Shown here piece after piece: positions 40,358 to 42,675 of a stretch of DNA of 42,675 nucleotides (positions within the stretch are counted from its first letter, which is position 1; every line of letters starts with the position of its first letter). Location of the stretch: assembly GCA_905480475.1 (NCBI GenBank), contig CAJQQO010000195.1, positions 1 to 42,675 of the forward strand. The letters run 5' to 3'. A model generated the notes under the pieces. It was not told the origin of the DNA. It saw only the letters and a program-made list of their open reading frames with translations, and did not search any database. The stretch is from an uncultured Pseudomonadales bacterium. GTDB taxonomy: Bacteria; Pseudomonadota; Gammaproteobacteria; Pseudomonadales; UBA7434. A program made the position numbers and the translations under genes.

Positions 40358-40855
40358 ATGCCCGAAGCAGAAAGCATACAAAACATTATTCACACGCTGT
40401 CGCTAGAGCCGCATATCGAAGGTGGTTATTTTCGGCGCACTTATGCTGCAGAGCCAGAGAACGGCAAATTTTTTGCCTCATCGATTTATTATTTATTAAC
40501 TGCGCAATCGCCAGTAGGTCATTTGCATCGCAACCGTAGCGATATTATTCACTACTTTCACTCGGGCCAAAGCTTTCGCTATACCTTAATCGATACGCAA
40601 GGGTATTTATCGACGGTAACACTCGGCAACAATATCGATCAGGGTGAAACACCGCAGCTATTAGTCAAAGGCGGATACTGGAAAGCCAGTGAGCTGTTAA
40701 TCGATCAAACAGATCCCGAGCAATACGGATTAATATCGGAAGCAGTTGTGCCCGGCTTTAATTATCAGGATATGCAAATTGCCACTAGCCATGATTTATT
40801 AACGCTCTGGCCGCAACACCAAAATACACTACAACATTTAATTAAAAAGGCTTAG
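40358..40855 (+). CDS. Cupin_5 (DUF985) family protein
   Basis: LEPHIEGGYFRRTYAAE, SSIYYLLTAQSPVGHLHRNRSDIIHYFHSGQSFRYTLID, WKASELL, EAVVPGFNYQDM are DUF985 hallmarks. The track starts at a TTG (40343); the ATG is at 40358. Confidence 0.9.
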   Translation: MPEAESIQNIIHTLSLEPHIEGGYFRRTYAAEPENGKFFASSIYYLLTAQSPVGHLHRNRSDIIHYFHSGQSFRYTLIDTQGYLSTVTLGNNIDQGETPQLLVKGGYWKASELLIDQTDPEQYGLISEAVVPGFNYQDMQIATSHDLLTLWPQHQNTLQHLIKKA

Positions 40856-40879
40856 CTAAAAAGCAAAAAGGATAAAGTT

Positions 40880-41926
40880 ATGACATCAACAACCCGCCAT
40901 CCGGAACTTAGCTGCTACTTATTACCCGGACACACTGCAACGCCAGCTGACGCAATTGAAGAAGCCAAACAGGCAGAAGCCTTAGGCTTAGGCAAGGTTT
41001 GGCTATCAGAGCGCTTTGATGTAAAAGATGCTGGGGTAATTTGCTCGGCAGCACTAACAGTAACCAAGTCAATTAAAGTAGCCACGGCAGCTACCAATAT
41101 TCATACCCGACATCCGATGGTATTAGCTACCATGTGTAGCTCATTGCATTATTTATCTGGCGGCCGTTTTGAGCTTGGACTCGCGCGCGGCGTAAACATC
41201 CGCAACGATTTAATGGGTTTAAAAAAGGTAAGCAACCAACAGCTGGTTGAAGGTATCGATATATTACGTAAGCTTTGGGCTGGCGAAAAAATTATGGGCC
41301 ATAACGGCACCATGGGTAACTTACCCTATTTAAGTATGGGTGATTGGTTAGATGCAAAAATCCCCATTCACTTTGTTGGCTTTGGTGCAAAAAGTTTACG
41401 CTTTGCTGGCGAGCATTTCGATGGCGCGCATCTGCATACCTTTATTAGTGACCAAGGTTTGCGTAGAGCTAAATCGCTAATACAAGAAGGCGAAGCCAAA
41501 GCGGGCCGCGAAGCTAACAGCGTAAAAGTCTGGTCGATTATTGCCACCTCGCTCAACCCCAGCCGTGAAGATTTTTTGCGGAAGATGGTGGCGCGTATGG
41601 CGACCTATATGCAAGCGCCGGGTTATGCCGAGATGCTGATTGATTTAAATGGTTGGGATATGGAAGTGCTTGAAACGTTTCGCGCCAACCCGATAGTCAG
41701 CTCAATGCCCGGTGGTATTGATAGTGTTGCAACGCTGGAGCAGTTAGAAGAAATAAGCCCACTGATTCCAGACGAATGGTTACCCGCAGCGACCGGTAGC
41801 GCAGAAGAATGTGCCAAGGCATGGCAAAACCAATTAGACAATGGCGCTGATGGTATTGTTATTCACGGCTCCACGCCTGAAGAGTTTGCGCCGATTGTTA
41901 AGGCTTATGAGAAAATGAAGGGGTAG
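40880..41926 (+). CDS. Luciferase-like monooxygenase (LLM) family oxidoreductase
   Basis: 348 aa; EEAKQAEALGLGKVWLSERFDVKDAGVICSAALTVTKSIKVATAATNIHTRHPMVLATMCSSLHYLSGGRFELGLARG typical LLM fold. Confidence 0.93.
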   Translation: MTSTTRHPELSCYLLPGHTATPADAIEEAKQAEALGLGKVWLSERFDVKDAGVICSAALTVTKSIKVATAATNIHTRHPMVLATMCSSLHYLSGGRFELGLARGVNIRNDLMGLKKVSNQQLVEGIDILRKLWAGEKIMGHNGTMGNLPYLSMGDWLDAKIPIHFVGFGAKSLRFAGEHFDGAHLHTFISDQGLRRAKSLIQEGEAKAGREANSVKVWSIIATSLNPSREDFLRKMVARMATYMQAPGYAEMLIDLNGWDMEVLETFRANPIVSSMPGGIDSVATLEQLEEISPLIPDEWLPAATGSAEECAKAWQNQLDNGADGIVIHGSTPEEFAPIVKAYEKMKG

Positions 41927-41978
41927 CGGCAACGCTATAGAACGAAGTACGTGTTTTTTGGCGGTCTTGTTCAACTTC

Positions 41979-42512
41979 TTACGCATTCGGGATATTAACC
42001 AACAGGTCTGTGACGCCTATATTTACGCCTGCCTGATTGAGCAGCGTAGATATTTGGCCACGATGGTGCGTTTGATGGTTGAATAAATGCTGAACCAAAT
42101 GCCCAAGATTCTTTGTAAACAACTCACCTTTAGTATTGCTGTATGACAACGACGAGGAAACTGCTTCATCCCCTAGCTCAATAACAAAGTCTTTGATTGC
42201 GCTATCCATTTTCGTTCTAGCACCTAACTGAAACTCAAAATCATCATATAAAATAATGTCGAGAGACTTTGGAATTTCCAGACTACGCACATAATCAAGT
42301 GATTTAAATTGTGATGGGTGATTAGAAAATCGTTTGAGCCAGATCGTATCACCAACAAGAATATGATTTAACGTCCCGATGATCGAACCGAAGAAAGCGC
42401 CGCGATTCTCGGCCAACGCCAAAGGACTTAATTGAGATGCAGCCCTATATAAACTTACATTCATCCACTGATTGTAATCTGCCATAAGTTCAAAATTTGA
42501 TTTCAGCGACAT
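41979..42512 (-). CDS. DinB-family protein
   Basis: 177 aa; MADYNQWMNVSLYRAASQL, IIGTLNHILVGDTIWLKRF, LVQHLFNHQTHHRGQISTLLNQAGV: the three conserved His regions of DinB/YfiT-like proteins. Confidence 0.92.
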   Translation of the reverse strand: MSLKSNFELMADYNQWMNVSLYRAASQLSPLALAENRGAFFGSIIGTLNHILVGDTIWLKRFSNHPSQFKSLDYVRSLEIPKSLDIILYDDFEFQLGARTKMDSAIKDFVIELGDEAVSSSLSYSNTKGELFTKNLGHLVQHLFNHQTHHRGQISTLLNQAGVNIGVTDLLVNIPNA

Positions 42513-42675
42513 AACTTCTCCTCTATATTACGCCAAGCTATCAGATCAAAAAGCTGTAGTTAGCAACTATATTCTATGATTATAACGACCGTCTTGTTAA
42601 GCGAATGTTACCCAGCCCATTGAATGGCTATACTTTATTAACATACCGGTACACATGATTACGATCACAAACCTT

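Overview
This 42.7 kb window looks like a mostly housekeeping chromosomal segment of a gammaproteobacterium, probably a marine Cellvibrionales/Spongiibacteraceae-like lineage (inferred from gene content only). Two conserved gammaproteobacterial blocks are clear. The first is zapA/TIGR02449 - 6S RNA (ssrS) - fau - rpiA, divergent from ygfB-pepP-ubiH-ubiI, with yfbR, a quinoprotein dehydrogenase and gcvH further downstream. The second is tkt-epd-pgk followed by an alpha/beta hydrolase and folE, with a divergent class I fructose-bisphosphate aldolase and then rapA. Around these lie lipid/xenobiotic-type genes (SDRs, acyl-CoA dehydrogenase, nitronate monooxygenase-like, cytochrome P450, LLM oxidoreductase), a lipocalin, an FkbM methyltransferase, a GST, a peroxiredoxin, a DASS transporter, moaA, a cupin_5 protein and a DinB-like protein. 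I found no CRISPR array, tRNA, rRNA, prophage or IS element, and no convincing multi-gene defence or biosynthetic system. The best leads are: (i) aminopeptidase P with an 86-aa tail that is about 48% lysine and histone-H1/AlgP-like, encoded next to a YgfB whose linker is expanded and about half Asp/Glu; (ii) a PEP-CTERM protein gene with one in-frame amber codon between two otherwise intact halves; (iii) degenerate 17-19 bp tandem repeats in three intergenic regions (after 6S RNA, between epd and pgk, and in the moaA leader); (iv) several strong intergenic inverted repeats; (v) gcvH at its ancestral position without gcvT or gcvP.
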